A DNA stretch of 64,000 bases from CAYOZN01 sp964408455 (GCA_964408455.1 CAYOZN010000010.1:62001-126000); one strand, 5' to 3'; counted from the first letter of the stretch, positions 26,780 through 36,674 are shown. Program-made: numbers and translations. The notes: a model not told the origin generated them from the sequence alone.

Positions 26780-28477
26780 TCACTTCTGGATGTATTGCTT
26801 CACGAAACAGGCCGGCGTCAGTGTCTCACCGGTGGCACGGCGGGTCAATTCCTGCCACGACCAGCGGTTGCCGGGGGCGAAGATGGCCTGCTTCATGTAA
26901 TCGCCGGCCTCCTTGCTGTCGTAATAGCAGCTGGCGTGGACGCTTTTCAAGCCCAGGACCCGCGTGGTGATGTGGTGGTGCACCTGCGAGGCGAACAGAT
27001 CGCCCATCAGGTAGCTGTGATAATAGACGGGCACGGTCACGATGTGGATCTTTGCCCCGTAGTTGGGAATGCTCGTGTCCTCGGGCGGGTTGAGGAGCTG
27101 GTAGTTCTTCCTCAAATCCCACCACAGCTTGTTCAGGTCCTGCTCGGGATCGGCGTACATCGCGTGTTCGAAGCGCACCATGACCTGCGCCCAGCGCGAG
27201 AAGATGAGCTTTTCGGCGCGCAGGGACTCCCGCGCCGATGCGACGTAGGCGTCGGCTTCGCCCGCCGACAGCTTGACCACTTTGGTGAGGAATTCCTGGT
27301 TCTTCGCCATGGCCCCGATCATCATCGAGTATCCCTCGGTGGTGATGCTGTGCGACGGCGTCCGCAGCAGGAACGGCAGCTTGCGATCGATGTACTGGTC
27401 GTAGACCGCGTGGCCCAATTCGTGCAGCAGCGTGTCCATCCAGTACAGGTTCTGCTTGAGGTTGCACAGCACCCGCTGGTCGCCGGCGCGATCGATATCC
27501 GTGGCGAAGGCGTGCGGGCTCTTGCCGGGTTTCTCGTACAGATCGCTGCGCGCGAGGATGTCGTCCACCTCCAGGCCGAGGCTTTGATAGTAGGTCCTTG
27601 TCAGCGCCAGCAGGTCCTGCTTTGCGTAGATCTGGTTCAAGTCGGCCTCGGCAGTCGGCGGCGCTGCCTGGAAAAACAGATCGCCAAAGTGCCAGGGCCG
27701 CAGGTCGGCGACGTCGATGCCAAAGTGCGCTGCCCGCGCGGCGTCGATACTGCCCTTGAGCTGCTCGAAGGGCTTTCGCGTCAGTCGATCCAGCTCGTCG
27801 AACAGCGCCAGGAACGCCTTCTCGTCGATCTCCTGAAGGTCGAGCATCATCGCGTAATAGTCGCGATAACCCAGCTTTTGCGCCTGCTCGTTGCGGATGC
27901 GCACCGCCTGCCGCAGCAGTTCATCCACCTTGCCGCCGACCTCCATGAAGGCACTCCAGGCCTTCCGGGCCTCGGCCGAATCCTGCGTGGCGGCGAGGAT
28001 CTCGCGCACGTCGTTCTCGCTCAGCTCGCGCCCGTCCGCGCGGCCGCGATGGGTGTTGAAGATTCGCTCGACCTCGGTTTCGATCGAGATGAGTTGTTTC
28101 TGAAGCGCGACGTCCGCCTGGTTGGGCAGCATCTCGCGGTACATCACGTCAAGCTGCCGGGCAAGAAGCGGATCGCGCACGTTGCCTGACTTTCGCAGCT
28201 CGCTGACTTTGGCAAATACGGCTGCGTCGCTGTTGAGCTCTACCAGTGCCGACTTCGCCTGTTCCTGTCGTTCGAAGGCCGCGGGGTCGCCAGTGGTGTT
28301 GGCATCCCACCAGGCTTTGGCGCTGGCGATGGTGAGCGGCTGGTAGCGTTTGACGTATTCGTCGCGCAGGGCCGCCGCATCGGAGACTTGCTGGCGGGAG
28401 GCCGCCGCGCCTGTGCATGAAATCGGCATGAGCAAAGTTGCTACAGCCAGGAACCTGAAAATTCGTGAATAACCCAT
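26780..28477 (-). CDS. M2-family zinc peptidyl-dipeptidase (ACE-like)
   Basis: 565 residues. The zinc site HELGHAVYDQYI lies near residue 352, with downstream TTEGYSMMIGAMA supplying the third ligand, as in bacterial homologues of angiotensin-converting enzyme. The N-terminus has a signal sequence ending in Cys (LMPISC), a degenerate lipobox, so it is exported. It would remove dipeptides from peptide C-termini. AGGGAGG precedes the ATG. It stands alone between a convergent lipoprotein gene and a divergent small gene. Confidence 0.9.
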   Translation of the reverse strand: MGYSRIFRFLAVATLLMPISCTGAAASRQQVSDAAALRDEYVKRYQPLTIASAKAWWDANTTGDPAAFERQEQAKSALVELNSDAAVFAKVSELRKSGNVRDPLLARQLDVMYREMLPNQADVALQKQLISIETEVERIFNTHRGRADGRELSENDVREILAATQDSAEARKAWSAFMEVGGKVDELLRQAVRIRNEQAQKLGYRDYYAMMLDLQEIDEKAFLALFDELDRLTRKPFEQLKGSIDAARAAHFGIDVADLRPWHFGDLFFQAAPPTAEADLNQIYAKQDLLALTRTYYQSLGLEVDDILARSDLYEKPGKSPHAFATDIDRAGDQRVLCNLKQNLYWMDTLLHELGHAVYDQYIDRKLPFLLRTPSHSITTEGYSMMIGAMAKNQEFLTKVVKLSAGEADAYVASARESLRAEKLIFSRWAQVMVRFEHAMYADPEQDLNKLWWDLRKNYQLLNPPEDTSIPNYGAKIHIVTVPVYYHSYLMGDLFASQVHHHITTRVLGLKSVHASCYYDSKEAGDYMKQAIFAPGNRWSWQELTRRATGETLTPACFVKQYIQK

Positions 28478-28784
28478 TAAGAGGCCTCCCTGCGCGAAAG
28501 GAACGGGGCGTGTTTGCGACAGCCGGGCTCAGAAATCGAGAAGACTATTGCCAGCTAAAGTCCCGATAACTATAAAGGTATCGGCCGACCTGCCCCAGGG
28601 GCCAAGGTACGGGTGCTGTAATGCAGCATTGTCACACCGCGTGTCCTGCCGCCCGAAGAGTGCAATTGTAAGCTGGTTTCGTGCCCACGCCGATGGTAGC
28701 GGGGCGATTTTGCACCGGAACAACGACCTGCCTATGCGGCTGAACAGCCTGCGTTCACACCCGTTGCGTTGAAAGAAAAAGCCC
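28478..28784. other. 307-bp divergent intergenic region
   Basis: Between the M2 peptidase and the small coiled-coil gene. Apart from the peptidase ribosome site at its left edge, nothing identifiable was seen. Confidence 0.35.
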
Positions 28785-29000
28785 ATGACTACCAACCGAA
28801 GACTCGATCAGGTGAATGAACGACGCCAGCAGCTCGAAAGCGAGCTGAAGAGCCTGTCCGAAGCCCGGCAAGACTCCGAGAATCCGGCATTGGCCGATCT
28901 CGAGAAGGCACTCCTCAGCGAGCTGGAGTCCGTCGACCGGCGCATCAATCAACTTCGGAACTATCTCGAGAACTGCGCTCCCGACCAGCCCGTCGCCTGA
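28785..29000 (+). CDS. Small coiled-coil protein
   Basis: 71 residues, nearly all helical and highly charged: RRLDQVNERRQQLESELKSL and LADLEKALLSELESVDRRIN show a heptad pattern. There is only a poor A-rich ribosome site. No family is recognised. It converges on the DUF1573-thioredoxin gene. Confidence 0.55.
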   Translation: MTTNRRLDQVNERRQQLESELKSLSEARQDSENPALADLEKALLSELESVDRRINQLRNYLENCAPDQPVA

Positions 29001-29025
29001 GACGGCCCGCCCGGTCTGCCGCCAT

Positions 29026-30675
29026 TTAGCCGCCGGCCGACTGCGTGGTAGCGCCCGGGGCCTGCGCCGAGGGCGGCTTGTCGCCGCTTCGCGGCTGTGC
29101 CAGGAGTCGCTGCACCGATGCCTCGACCGTGTCCGCCAGGTCGCGTTTGTTGCCCGAGACCACGTGGTCGATCACGCCGCTCTGGTTAACGACGAACAGG
29201 CATGGAAACCCGGTCACGCTGAAGCGTTTGCCGACCTGGTTGCCGGCATCGATTGCCAATTCCCCATTGACGCCAAGTTCGCCGAGCACGGCCTCGGTCT
29301 CTTCCGGCGTGAAAGCCTTGCGCATCGTCTGGGCCACGTTCACAAAGCGAACGCCCCGGCCTTCGAACTTATCCCGCAGCGTCTCCACCACCGGCAGTTG
29401 CTTTTTGCAGAATCCGCAATTCGGCGCGAAGAAGTTCAGCACCGTCGCGGGGTGATACTCGAGCTCCCGGTTGGTCAGCGGGACTCCCAGCCGCGTCTCC
29501 AGCGCGTATGACGGTGCAGGCTTGCCGACCAGTTCCAGGGCCGGTCGCTTCGGCGGGGTGCGCTGCGTCGGCTGGGCGGCGCCTGCCGTCCGGCGCGCGG
29601 CGCCCATTTCGCCGATCGGCACCTCGATGACTGGCTGCTCGGCGTCGTCGGTCTTGATCGACAGCCGCGCGCCTCCCTCGGGCAGGGCATAGTTGGGCGG
29701 GAACTTGACGATGAAACGATAGCGCCGGCCGGGAATCAGCGTGCTGGTGGTGCATGCCAGCCGGCTGTCGGAGCATGTGACCGACTCGATGGCGACGTCG
29801 TTCTGGCCGCTGTTGGAGAAGTGCAGCACCTGACTGGTCGTCGACGCGGCGTTGTTTGGCGAGGGGAGCGGCACCAGGACCGGTGTCAGCTCGATGCGGC
29901 CGGGGACGATGGCATAGGCGCTGGTGCGTATTTCCTTCTGTTTTTCGAGGTTGGTGTTCAACACGATGTCGGTGCGGAGGGTGCCCTTGCCCAGCGGCGG
30001 CATGGTATTGACGAAGAGCTTGTATTCCCTGCCTTCGACGGTTTCCACCAGGTCCCAGGCGAATTTGCCGTCCGAGCTGCGATCGTTGGCCAGCGTCAGC
30101 CGCAGGGGCTCGTCGACGTTGCTTTTGAGCGTGATGACGCGCTCGCTGAACGCGTCGGCCGCGATCCGGCCGAAACCCGCTGCCGCCGGCGTGACATCGA
30201 CGTATCGCCGGCATTCGCCGCGCATGTTCAGCATCAGGCGGGGCTGATCGGGATCGTTGGACAACACGGCGACCGAGCGGTCGTACGGCCCGCGCAGCGA
30301 TTCGGGATCGATGTTGACGCTCAGCGTGGCGGAGGCGCCGGGCCCGATCTTCCTGGGCATGTCGCCGACGATGGAGACGCCATAGGGCGGCTCGACCTGA
30401 TGGATCAGCAGCGGTGCGTCGCCGACATTACTCAACGTGAAGTCGTGGCGCAGCGGCTGGTCGACCCAGGTCCTGCCAAAATCCTGCAACAGCTTATCCG
30501 AACGGATCGCGGGCTGAGGCTGTTTTGCTTCGTCCGGTGGGGGTGGATCGGCCCGGAGCGTGGATACCGCCGTGCCGACGAACGCGATGGTGCATAGCGC
30601 GCAGGCCGAGATCGCGCGACGAAAATGCGCCATTCGAACCTGCCGTTGAATGAGATCGTCGATCTTCACGCGCAT
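29026..30675 (-). CDS. Exported DUF1573-like protein fused to a TlpA-type thioredoxin domain
   Basis: 549 residues. Signal sequence within the first ~45. Residues ~50-340 are Ig-like DUF1573-type repeats (LLQDFGRTWVDQPLRHDFTL, LSNDPDQPRLMLNMRGEC). Residues ~385-520 are a thioredoxin fold with PNCGFCKKQLPVVETL (Cys near 420 and 423) and cis-Pro in VTGFPCLFVVNQSG. The Ig part lacks the C-G-C motif of the two DUF1573 proteins at 35014-38156. The fusion suggests that DUF1573 modules work in extracytoplasmic thiol redox. AGGAGG precedes ATG 30675. Confidence 0.87.
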   Translation of the reverse strand: MRVKIDDLIQRQVRMAHFRRAISACALCTIAFVGTAVSTLRADPPPPDEAKQPQPAIRSDKLLQDFGRTWVDQPLRHDFTLSNVGDAPLLIHQVEPPYGVSIVGDMPRKIGPGASATLSVNIDPESLRGPYDRSVAVLSNDPDQPRLMLNMRGECRRYVDVTPAAAGFGRIAADAFSERVITLKSNVDEPLRLTLANDRSSDGKFAWDLVETVEGREYKLFVNTMPPLGKGTLRTDIVLNTNLEKQKEIRTSAYAIVPGRIELTPVLVPLPSPNNAASTTSQVLHFSNSGQNDVAIESVTCSDSRLACTTSTLIPGRRYRFIVKFPPNYALPEGGARLSIKTDDAEQPVIEVPIGEMGAARRTAGAAQPTQRTPPKRPALELVGKPAPSYALETRLGVPLTNRELEYHPATVLNFFAPNCGFCKKQLPVVETLRDKFEGRGVRFVNVAQTMRKAFTPEETEAVLGELGVNGELAIDAGNQVGKRFSVTGFPCLFVVNQSGVIDHVVSGNKRDLADTVEASVQRLLAQPRSGDKPPSAQAPGATTQSAGG

Positions 30676-30829
30676 GCGAGAGATTCCTCCTGTCGCGCCA
30701 ATTGCGATAAATGCGCCTCGGCGAGGCGATCGCGTTCGTTGAGTTTACCTCGAAACAAGGTGGTTGGCACGCGTCGGTTCGCACGCGGCGGAGATGTGCT
30801 TTCGATTGGGTTGGATCGATGCCGGTACG

Positions 30830-31636
30830 CTAACGTCTTCGGCGCAGGCAGAGCACGCCGGCCGCGATCAGCAGCCCGGCGCTCATGGGCTCGGGGATGA
30901 ACGTCAGACCAGAGAGCCCGCTGGGCGCATTCGTATCGCCGAGTTCGAACAGCATCTCAAAGTCCAGCAGGTACAGGTATGTCTTGTTGGTGCCCAGAGC
31001 GCCGCCGTCGGCGACGTAGAGGTTGCCCGTATCAGGATCAAAGGCCATGCCCGCCGAGCTGCCGAGGCTGGCGCCCAGCGGGAATGTCTCGAGAATGTCC
31101 GCGGTCGCGGGATCGACCCGGTAGATCGCCTCGTTCAGCGTGTCGAGCGCAAAGAGGGCGCCGGATGCATCGAACGCCAGGGCCGAGATATCGCCGTCAG
31201 GCGTGATGATGCCGATCGTCGTGCCGAAGCCGGTGGCCAGATCAATCGTGTAGAGGCGATCGTCGCCGAAGGACTGGGCGCCGAAGAGCTTGCCCGACAC
31301 CGGATCAAACGCCAGATCGCCCTCGATCACGTCGATGCCGATGAAGCCCACCAGAGACGAGTCGCCGGTTGCAGGATCGATCTGGTGCAGCGAATCCGTC
31401 GCCGCGTCGTGGCCGTACAGCACGCCGGCCGGCGACAGGGCGATGCCGCTGAGGGTGGATAGCCCGGTGGGCCGCGGATTGGTGGCGCCGCCCGACAGGG
31501 GATCGATGTCGTAGAGAACGCCGTCAAAGTCCGCGCCCAGCAGTTCGGCGGCGCGTGCCGGCGCAATGGCACCAACCGCGGCGGCGACGAATGCCACGGC
31601 GCCCGCAAAGAGCGTCATCCGGCTACGGACGCACAC
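30830..31636 (-). CDS. PEP-CTERM sorted exported protein, propeller-like
   Basis: About 268 residues. An N-terminal signal peptide (TLFAGAVAFVAAAVGAIAPA) is followed by propeller-type repeats such as LSGIALSPAGVLYGHDAATD and GMAFDPDTGNLYVADGG. It ends with IPEPMSAGLLIAAGVLCLRR, a PEP motif, membrane helix and Arg cluster, the exosortase sorting signal. A GTG at 31636 is chosen because it gives the signal peptide a basic n-region and has GGTGGA upstream; ATG 31618 is the alternative. Confidence 0.85.
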   Translation of the reverse strand: MCVRSRMTLFAGAVAFVAAAVGAIAPARAAELLGADFDGVLYDIDPLSGGATNPRPTGLSTLSGIALSPAGVLYGHDAATDSLHQIDPATGDSSLVGFIGIDVIEGDLAFDPVSGKLFGAQSFGDDRLYTIDLATGFGTTIGIITPDGDISALAFDASGALFALDTLNEAIYRVDPATADILETFPLGASLGSSAGMAFDPDTGNLYVADGGALGTNKTYLYLLDFEMLFELGDTNAPSGLSGLTFIPEPMSAGLLIAAGVLCLRRRR

Positions 31637-31823
31637 TGTTCGTTCCACCCCCTTGTGCTGCTTCGGTGATTGTTGTTGTTCTCGGCCGCCCCCGCGGCTC
31701 GTCAAATTGGTGCGGCCCCGCTTCGTGCGCGCCGCCTGCATCTTTCCCATCTGCATCGCAGTATATCCGACCGATCCGAGCAGCATCAAGGCATGGGATA
31801 AACGGCCGCGCACGGCCATCGGT

Positions 31824-32981
31824 TTATCCGGGAATCAGTCTGATAATGGCAGAATCGGTCGTGGCCCACAGATGGCCGTCCGGCGAGAAGGCGAGCGAAT
31901 GCACCCCGGACGGTAGATTTGCGAACACGGCCTTTTCTTCGACGAGTGTCCCATTATCGTTCAGCCGAATCCGCATGATGCGCTTGTTTCGCAACTCGCC
32001 ATAGAAAATCTGATCCCTGAATTGCGGACCATAGACGTCGCCCGGATTCACCGCGAGTCCCGCGGCGCCGACGCTGCCGTCGTTCTTGTCCAACAGCGGA
32101 TCGGCGTATGCCGGATTGCCAAGGGCAAAGGCGATTTCGCCGAGTGGATTGCCCAGTGCGTTGTCGGCCACGCCGTGAACCTCCGGCCAGCCGAGGTTGG
32201 CGCCGGCGTCGATCCGGTTCACTTCGTCGTTGTTCAGGCTGCCGTTCTCCCAGCCGATCAGTCGGCCGGCTGCATCAAACGCGTGCCCGAACGTGTTTCG
32301 CAGACCCAGTGCATAGACGGCGCTGCCAGCGCCGAATGGATTGTCGGTCGGGATCGTGCCGTCGTCGTTGAATCGCAGCATCTTGCCGGCCGGTGAGTTC
32401 ATGTCCTGCGCCGACTCGGGCGTCGTCAGATCGCCGAGGGACACGTACAGCTTGCCGTCCGGTCCAAAGCGAATGATGCCGCCGTTGTGAACGCCGCCGC
32501 CCTCGCCGGGTAATGTTACGACGAGTTCTTCCGGCGTCGCCGCCTCGTCACCGTCGGCCACGACGCGTACGACGCGGTGTTCGAGGATGGTGTCGATGCT
32601 GTTGGAAATGCCATCCGTCGTGCTCTTCGAGTAGTACACGTACAGCCAGTGATTGGCCGCGAAATCCGGATGGAGCGCGATGCCCAGCAGGCCGCGCTCT
32701 CCGAAATGGTCCACGCTCAGCGTCGCGAACGGCGCATCGAGGAGCGATCCGCCCTTGATGACTCGAATGCGCCCGGTGTTCTTCTCGGTGTAGAACACGC
32801 GATTGTCCGGCGCGAACGCGAGATCGACCGGCATGTCCGCGTCGGCCACGACCGTCTCGATCTGCACCTCGTCCTGCGGCGCGGGGGGATCAAAAAGCCC
32901 GGATAGAAGCTGACAGCCCGCGGTCGCCGCGGCCAAGATCGTCGCTGTCAGGATACAGGTAGCGCCCAGCCGGCGTTTCAT
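31824..32981 (-). CDS. PQQ-dependent sugar dehydrogenase-like lipoprotein
   Basis: 385 residues. Lipobox ATAGC at the end of the signal peptide. The soluble glucose/sorbosone dehydrogenase propeller is clear: MPVDLAFAPDNRVFYTEKNT, GERGLLGIALHPDF, GGGVHNGGIIRFGPDGKLYV, YALGLRNTFG and ANLGWPEVHG. These enzymes oxidise sugars in the periplasm, usually with PQQ. AAAGGAA precedes the ATG. Confidence 0.9.
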   Translation of the reverse strand: MKRRLGATCILTATILAAATAGCQLLSGLFDPPAPQDEVQIETVVADADMPVDLAFAPDNRVFYTEKNTGRIRVIKGGSLLDAPFATLSVDHFGERGLLGIALHPDFAANHWLYVYYSKSTTDGISNSIDTILEHRVVRVVADGDEAATPEELVVTLPGEGGGVHNGGIIRFGPDGKLYVSLGDLTTPESAQDMNSPAGKMLRFNDDGTIPTDNPFGAGSAVYALGLRNTFGHAFDAAGRLIGWENGSLNNDEVNRIDAGANLGWPEVHGVADNALGNPLGEIAFALGNPAYADPLLDKNDGSVGAAGLAVNPGDVYGPQFRDQIFYGELRNKRIMRIRLNDNGTLVEEKAVFANLPSGVHSLAFSPDGHLWATTDSAIIRLIPG

Positions 32982-33147
32982 CTGGCGTTCCTTTCAAGCT
33001 TGAGATAATGCCCGACGAACCACTGCACCGCTGGCCGGCATCCACGACGGTTGGCACGCGTCGCTACGAGCCCGCACGGCATGCGAGCGATCATAGGCCG
33101 CTTTTCGCCGGCCGGCCAACGACATACAATGACGGCGTCAGCGCAGA

Positions 33148-34869
33148 GTGCGAGCGCGGTTGAAACGACGCACTCCGCTTTCGTCGGGCGATTTAACCGT
33201 TCCGGATTTCAGCGTGCACACCGTTTCGACCGGCAACCAGGAACAGCCCGTGTACCGCATGCTGGTCCGGCGGGACCTCCAGCTGGTGCAGGATGTGCAC
33301 CTGCTCGGCGACAGCATCACGATCGGCCGCTCCGGCCGGTGCGAGATACAGCTCGATCACGAAGACGTGGCGCCGGTTCACGCCCGCCTCGACCGCAGCG
33401 GCCAGCGCTGGACCATCACCGATCTGGCCGGCGGCCGCGGCCTTCGCGTCAACGGCCAGCGTGTCGAAGCGACGGCACTTGAGCCGGGTGACGTGATCGA
33501 CGTTCGCCCGTTTGCCATGAACTTTCTCGGCGGCGCCAACGGGTCCGCGCTCGCCGTCGACAAATCGCTGAACCTCACCGGCTCCGGCGTCTTTCCCACG
33601 CTGGTGCGCGAGACGCAGGATTCCGGATTTGTCATTCGCCAGCGCCTCGAGGACCTGTATGCCCTTTCGCGGCTGATCCTCGCGCGCAAGGACAATGGCT
33701 CCTTCTGGCAGATCATCCACGCGGCGCTTCAGCGCTGTCTCGCGGCCGACCGGTGCGTGCTTGTCGGCGTCGATGCGCAGGGCGGCCTGTTCCGACTTGC
33801 CCCGCGGGCTCGACCGACGGCGGGGCAGACGCCGCTGGGCGTCAGCAGCTCCATCCTTCAGGACACCATCAAAGCCGGCGGCGGCATGTTGATCGAGCGC
33901 GTCAACCAGGATCAACGCTACGCGGACGCCCGCAGCCTCATCGACCACCGGTCCGGCTCGGTCATCTGCGTGCCGCTGGTGGTGAACGGGACGACCCGCG
34001 TCGTGGTCTATGCCGATCGCGAGGTGTCGCGCGTGCCGTTCCAGTCGGCCGAACTGGATTTCACCATGGCCGCCATGGACCTTGCCGCCACCGCCGTCAG
34101 CATGGACGAATTGCATGCCCAGACGCGCGAACTGTCGCGCATCCGCGCAAGGATCGATGTCGGTCGTGAAATCCAGAAGATGCTCCTGCCGTCGCCGATC
34201 GCCCAGCCCGCCTGGGGCGAAGTGGCCGCTCTCAACCATCCCGCCGACCAGATGAGCGGGGATATTTACGACGTGCAGCTCGACAGCGCCGGGCGGCTCG
34301 TGGTCAGTCTCGCTGACGTGGCCGGCAAAGGCGTGCCCGCGGCCTTTGTCACCGCCATACTCCAGAGTTCATTCCGGCAGAACCTCGCCATGCACGAGGA
34401 CCTCGCCGTGGTGCTGCAAAACGTCAATCTGGCGCTGGAGGCCTCCAGCCCGGCCGATTGCTTTGCCACCATGCTGGTCCTTCGCTTCGCCGCCGACGGC
34501 CGTTCGTACGAACTGGCCAACGCCGGTCACCATCCTCCGCTGTGGTGGAAGTCCGATGGTACGGTCGGTGCGCCGGCGCACGGGGCCTCCGTTCCACTGG
34601 GCATCATCCCCGATTACCAGGTGTCCGTATCGCGGCACGATGCCGCGGATCTGCGCGGCCTGCTGCTCTTCAGCGACGGCATCGTCGAATGTCAGAGCGC
34701 TAGCCGGCAGGACTACGGCATGGAGCGGCTACAGCAGCGTCTCGCCGAGATGCACGACGCAGGTGCAGCGGCCATCGCAGGCGCGATTGCCAACGACGTG
34801 CGTTCCTTTGCCGCCCCCGCGGCCCCGCCCGATGACGTCACCATGGCAGTGGTGTGCCGCCACGGTTGA
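33148..34869 (+). CDS. FHA-GAF-PP2C (SpoIIE/RsbU-type) serine phosphatase
   Basis: 573 residues. FHA domain at ~40-125 (ITIGRSGRCEIQLDH, VAPVHARLDRSG), GAF-like domain at ~165-330, short linker helix, and PPM phosphatase at ~345-570 with QMSGDIYDV, LADVAGKGVPAAFVTAIL, LANAGHHPPLWW, LLLFSDGIVE and PPDDVTMAVV. Metal-binding aspartates appear intact. Such proteins dephosphorylate partner-switching anti-sigma antagonists. The start is GTG 33148 by default; a GTG at 33214 is possible. Confidence 0.9.
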   Translation: MRARLKRRTPLSSGDLTVPDFSVHTVSTGNQEQPVYRMLVRRDLQLVQDVHLLGDSITIGRSGRCEIQLDHEDVAPVHARLDRSGQRWTITDLAGGRGLRVNGQRVEATALEPGDVIDVRPFAMNFLGGANGSALAVDKSLNLTGSGVFPTLVRETQDSGFVIRQRLEDLYALSRLILARKDNGSFWQIIHAALQRCLAADRCVLVGVDAQGGLFRLAPRARPTAGQTPLGVSSSILQDTIKAGGGMLIERVNQDQRYADARSLIDHRSGSVICVPLVVNGTTRVVVYADREVSRVPFQSAELDFTMAAMDLAATAVSMDELHAQTRELSRIRARIDVGREIQKMLLPSPIAQPAWGEVAALNHPADQMSGDIYDVQLDSAGRLVVSLADVAGKGVPAAFVTAILQSSFRQNLAMHEDLAVVLQNVNLALEASSPADCFATMLVLRFAADGRSYELANAGHHPPLWWKSDGTVGAPAHGASVPLGIIPDYQVSVSRHDAADLRGLLLFSDGIVECQSASRQDYGMERLQQRLAEMHDAGAAAIAGAIANDVRSFAAPAAPPDDVTMAVVCRHG

Positions 34870-34901
34870 TTTGCGCCTTCCGTCCATCGCCCGAGCGCGG
34901 T

Positions 34902-34943
34902 AAAAAAAGAAAACCGGCGGCGCTGTAGGGTGGCGCCGCCGGT
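34902..34943 (-). terminator. Terminator of the Cys-type DUF1573 gene
   Basis: Perfect 11-bp stem, ACCGGCGGCGC (34913-34923) with GCGCCGCCGGT (34933-34943), followed on the minus strand by TTTCTTTTTTTA. It lies between convergent genes. Confidence 0.88.
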
Positions 34944-35013
34944 ATCGGTCCGTGAAGGGACCGGTTCAGTTTATCAGCACATCATCCGCGGGCCGGAAGA
35001 CCGGCCCGGGCGA

Positions 35014-36360
35014 TCAGCGACCGGCCGGCTTGTCCTTCGAGGCCGCGTCCGACTGGGCGGCCTGGGTGTCCTGTGCCGGCTTGGCGGGCTCTGTGGCCTG
35101 GGGCGCCACGGCCGGCCTGGCGCTGGCTGCCGGGGGCTGGAAGGTGCCGGGCGCTGCGGCGGGGCCAACCGTCACGGGGGCGGCCGTGTTCGGCCGCACC
35201 GGCAGTGCCTTGCCCATTTCGACGATCGGAATCGAGACGGTCGGCACGTTTGCGTCGTCGGTCGCGAAGGTGATCATGTCGCTCTGCGACGGCCTGAAGT
35301 TGGCGGGCACGTCCACCTTCAGCCGGTAGGTCATCGAATCCTTCACGTCGGTCAGTTCGAGCTTGATGGTGTCGTTGGGGGCCTTCAGCTCGCTCACCTG
35401 GAAGGGCTTGTTGACGTTGGAGCGGACGTACATGTGCACGGTCTGCGGTTCGGTGCGGCCGGGCGTCAGCGTCACGCGGGCCGGCGAGACTTCGATGGGT
35501 GCCACGACGAAGGCATACACGCTCACTTCGAGGGTCGGCATGTCCGCCACGCCGGTCGACATCGTCAGCTTGCCGGTCATGTTGCCAGTCTTCACGGGCG
35601 GGACCAGCGTGACTTTCATCTCGTACTTTTTGCCGGCCTCAACGGGCGAGAGCGTGGCCGAAAAGCTCGGATTGCTGCTGACCACGTCGCCGAGCTTCAT
35701 TTCGCCTTCGAGATTGTTCTGGATGGTGACTTTGCGCTCGGGATTGTTGGCGGCATCGTCCGGCGTGATGCGTCCGAAGGCCACGGTTCGCGGCGTCACT
35801 TCGACGGCCTGCCAGACTTCGCCCTTGATCTGGAGGGTGACCGTTGCATCGGCGCCTTCGGCGTTGGTGCTGACGCGAATGCTCTTGTTCATGGGGCCGG
35901 TCGCGCTCTTGGTGGCCAGCTTGACGGGGATTTTGCCGGTTTCGCCGGGCGGCACGATCTTCGTGAATTCGCCGGCCACGGTGCATCCACACGAGGGCTT
36001 GACCTGGAGAATTTCCAGCGGGCCGTTGCCGGTGTTGGTGAACCAGTACTCGTGCTGGACGTCGCCGCCGGCTCGAATGCGGCCGAAATCATAAATCGGC
36101 TCGTCGAACTTGATGCCCGGCTTCTCGCCCGGCTTCAGCACCACCGTCGGCTTGGGCGTTTCCTGCGGGCCGTGGTTGTGTCCGGCATGCGGATCGACCG
36201 GCTTCACGGAGACGCCGGCCGGGTTCGCCTGCGGGCCGGCGGGCCTGGCCTCGGCCGGTTTGGCTGCCGGTTGCTGCTGGTACTGCGCGAACGACAGTTG
36301 CGGACCGAAGACCAGGGCAGCAGCGGCCAACACGGCCAGGCTCGAACGTATCACTGTCAT
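35014..36360 (-). CDS. Exported DUF1573 protein with C-G-C motif
   Basis: 448 residues from ATG 36360 (GGAGG upstream), with signal peptide SLAVLAAAALVFGPQLSFAQ. A Pro/Ala linker precedes an Ig-like DUF1573 domain: KPTVVLKPGEKPGIKFDEPI, YDFGRIRAGGDVQHEYWF and VKPSCGCTVAGEF with Cys124 and Cys126. Further Ig-like repeats follow and a low-complexity Pro/Ala tail. It is the close paralogue of the next gene upstream, collinear through most of its length, and the two share promoter motifs. The family function is unknown; the conserved C-G-C suggests redox or metal chemistry. Confidence 0.9.
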   Translation of the reverse strand: MTVIRSSLAVLAAAALVFGPQLSFAQYQQQPAAKPAEARPAGPQANPAGVSVKPVDPHAGHNHGPQETPKPTVVLKPGEKPGIKFDEPIYDFGRIRAGGDVQHEYWFTNTGNGPLEILQVKPSCGCTVAGEFTKIVPPGETGKIPVKLATKSATGPMNKSIRVSTNAEGADATVTLQIKGEVWQAVEVTPRTVAFGRITPDDAANNPERKVTIQNNLEGEMKLGDVVSSNPSFSATLSPVEAGKKYEMKVTLVPPVKTGNMTGKLTMSTGVADMPTLEVSVYAFVVAPIEVSPARVTLTPGRTEPQTVHMYVRSNVNKPFQVSELKAPNDTIKLELTDVKDSMTYRLKVDVPANFRPSQSDMITFATDDANVPTVSIPIVEMGKALPVRPNTAAPVTVGPAAAPGTFQPPAASARPAVAPQATEPAKPAQDTQAAQSDAASKDKPAGR

Positions 36361-36433
36361 GACTTTACCTCCGATCAGTGTGCTGAATATGAAATCGACT
36401 CGCATCGCGGGCGCATGCCCGTCCTTCCACGGC

Positions 36434-36484
36434 AGAAATATACCACGCGGCGCGATTGGGGGGGTGTAACACGTTCGTAACGCA
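36434..36484 (-). promoter_or_regulatory. Promoter region with GTAAC direct repeats (Cys-type DUF1573 gene)
   Basis: GTAAC at 36466-36470 and 36477-36481 (11-bp period; GTTAC on the coding strand), with AAATATAC (GTATATTT on the coding strand) at 36436-36443. The same arrangement, with spacing differing by one base, precedes the paralogous gene. Confidence 0.6.
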
Positions 36485-36596
36485 AAATGCCGCGTATTTT
36501 GCGTTTTTTTCGGCACGGGATCGCGGCTGGGGAGCCGGGACATATGTGGCGGCCGTGCAGCGCCCGGTGCCGCGACGCGTGCACCGACCGGGGTGG

Positions 36597-36638
36597 AAAA
36601 AAAGAAACCGGCCGCCTCCATCGCTGAAAGCGGCCGGT
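36597..36638 (-). terminator. Terminator of the UGA-containing DUF1573 gene
   Basis: Stem ACCGGCCGC (36607-36615) with GCGGCCGGT (36630-36638), followed on the minus strand by TTTCTTTTTTTCC. It lies 37 bp past the gene's final stop, showing the unit is complete downstream of the internal TGA. Confidence 0.88.
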
Positions 36639-36674
36639 GTCGTTCCTCAATGTCGTGCCGGTGGCACTTAGACG

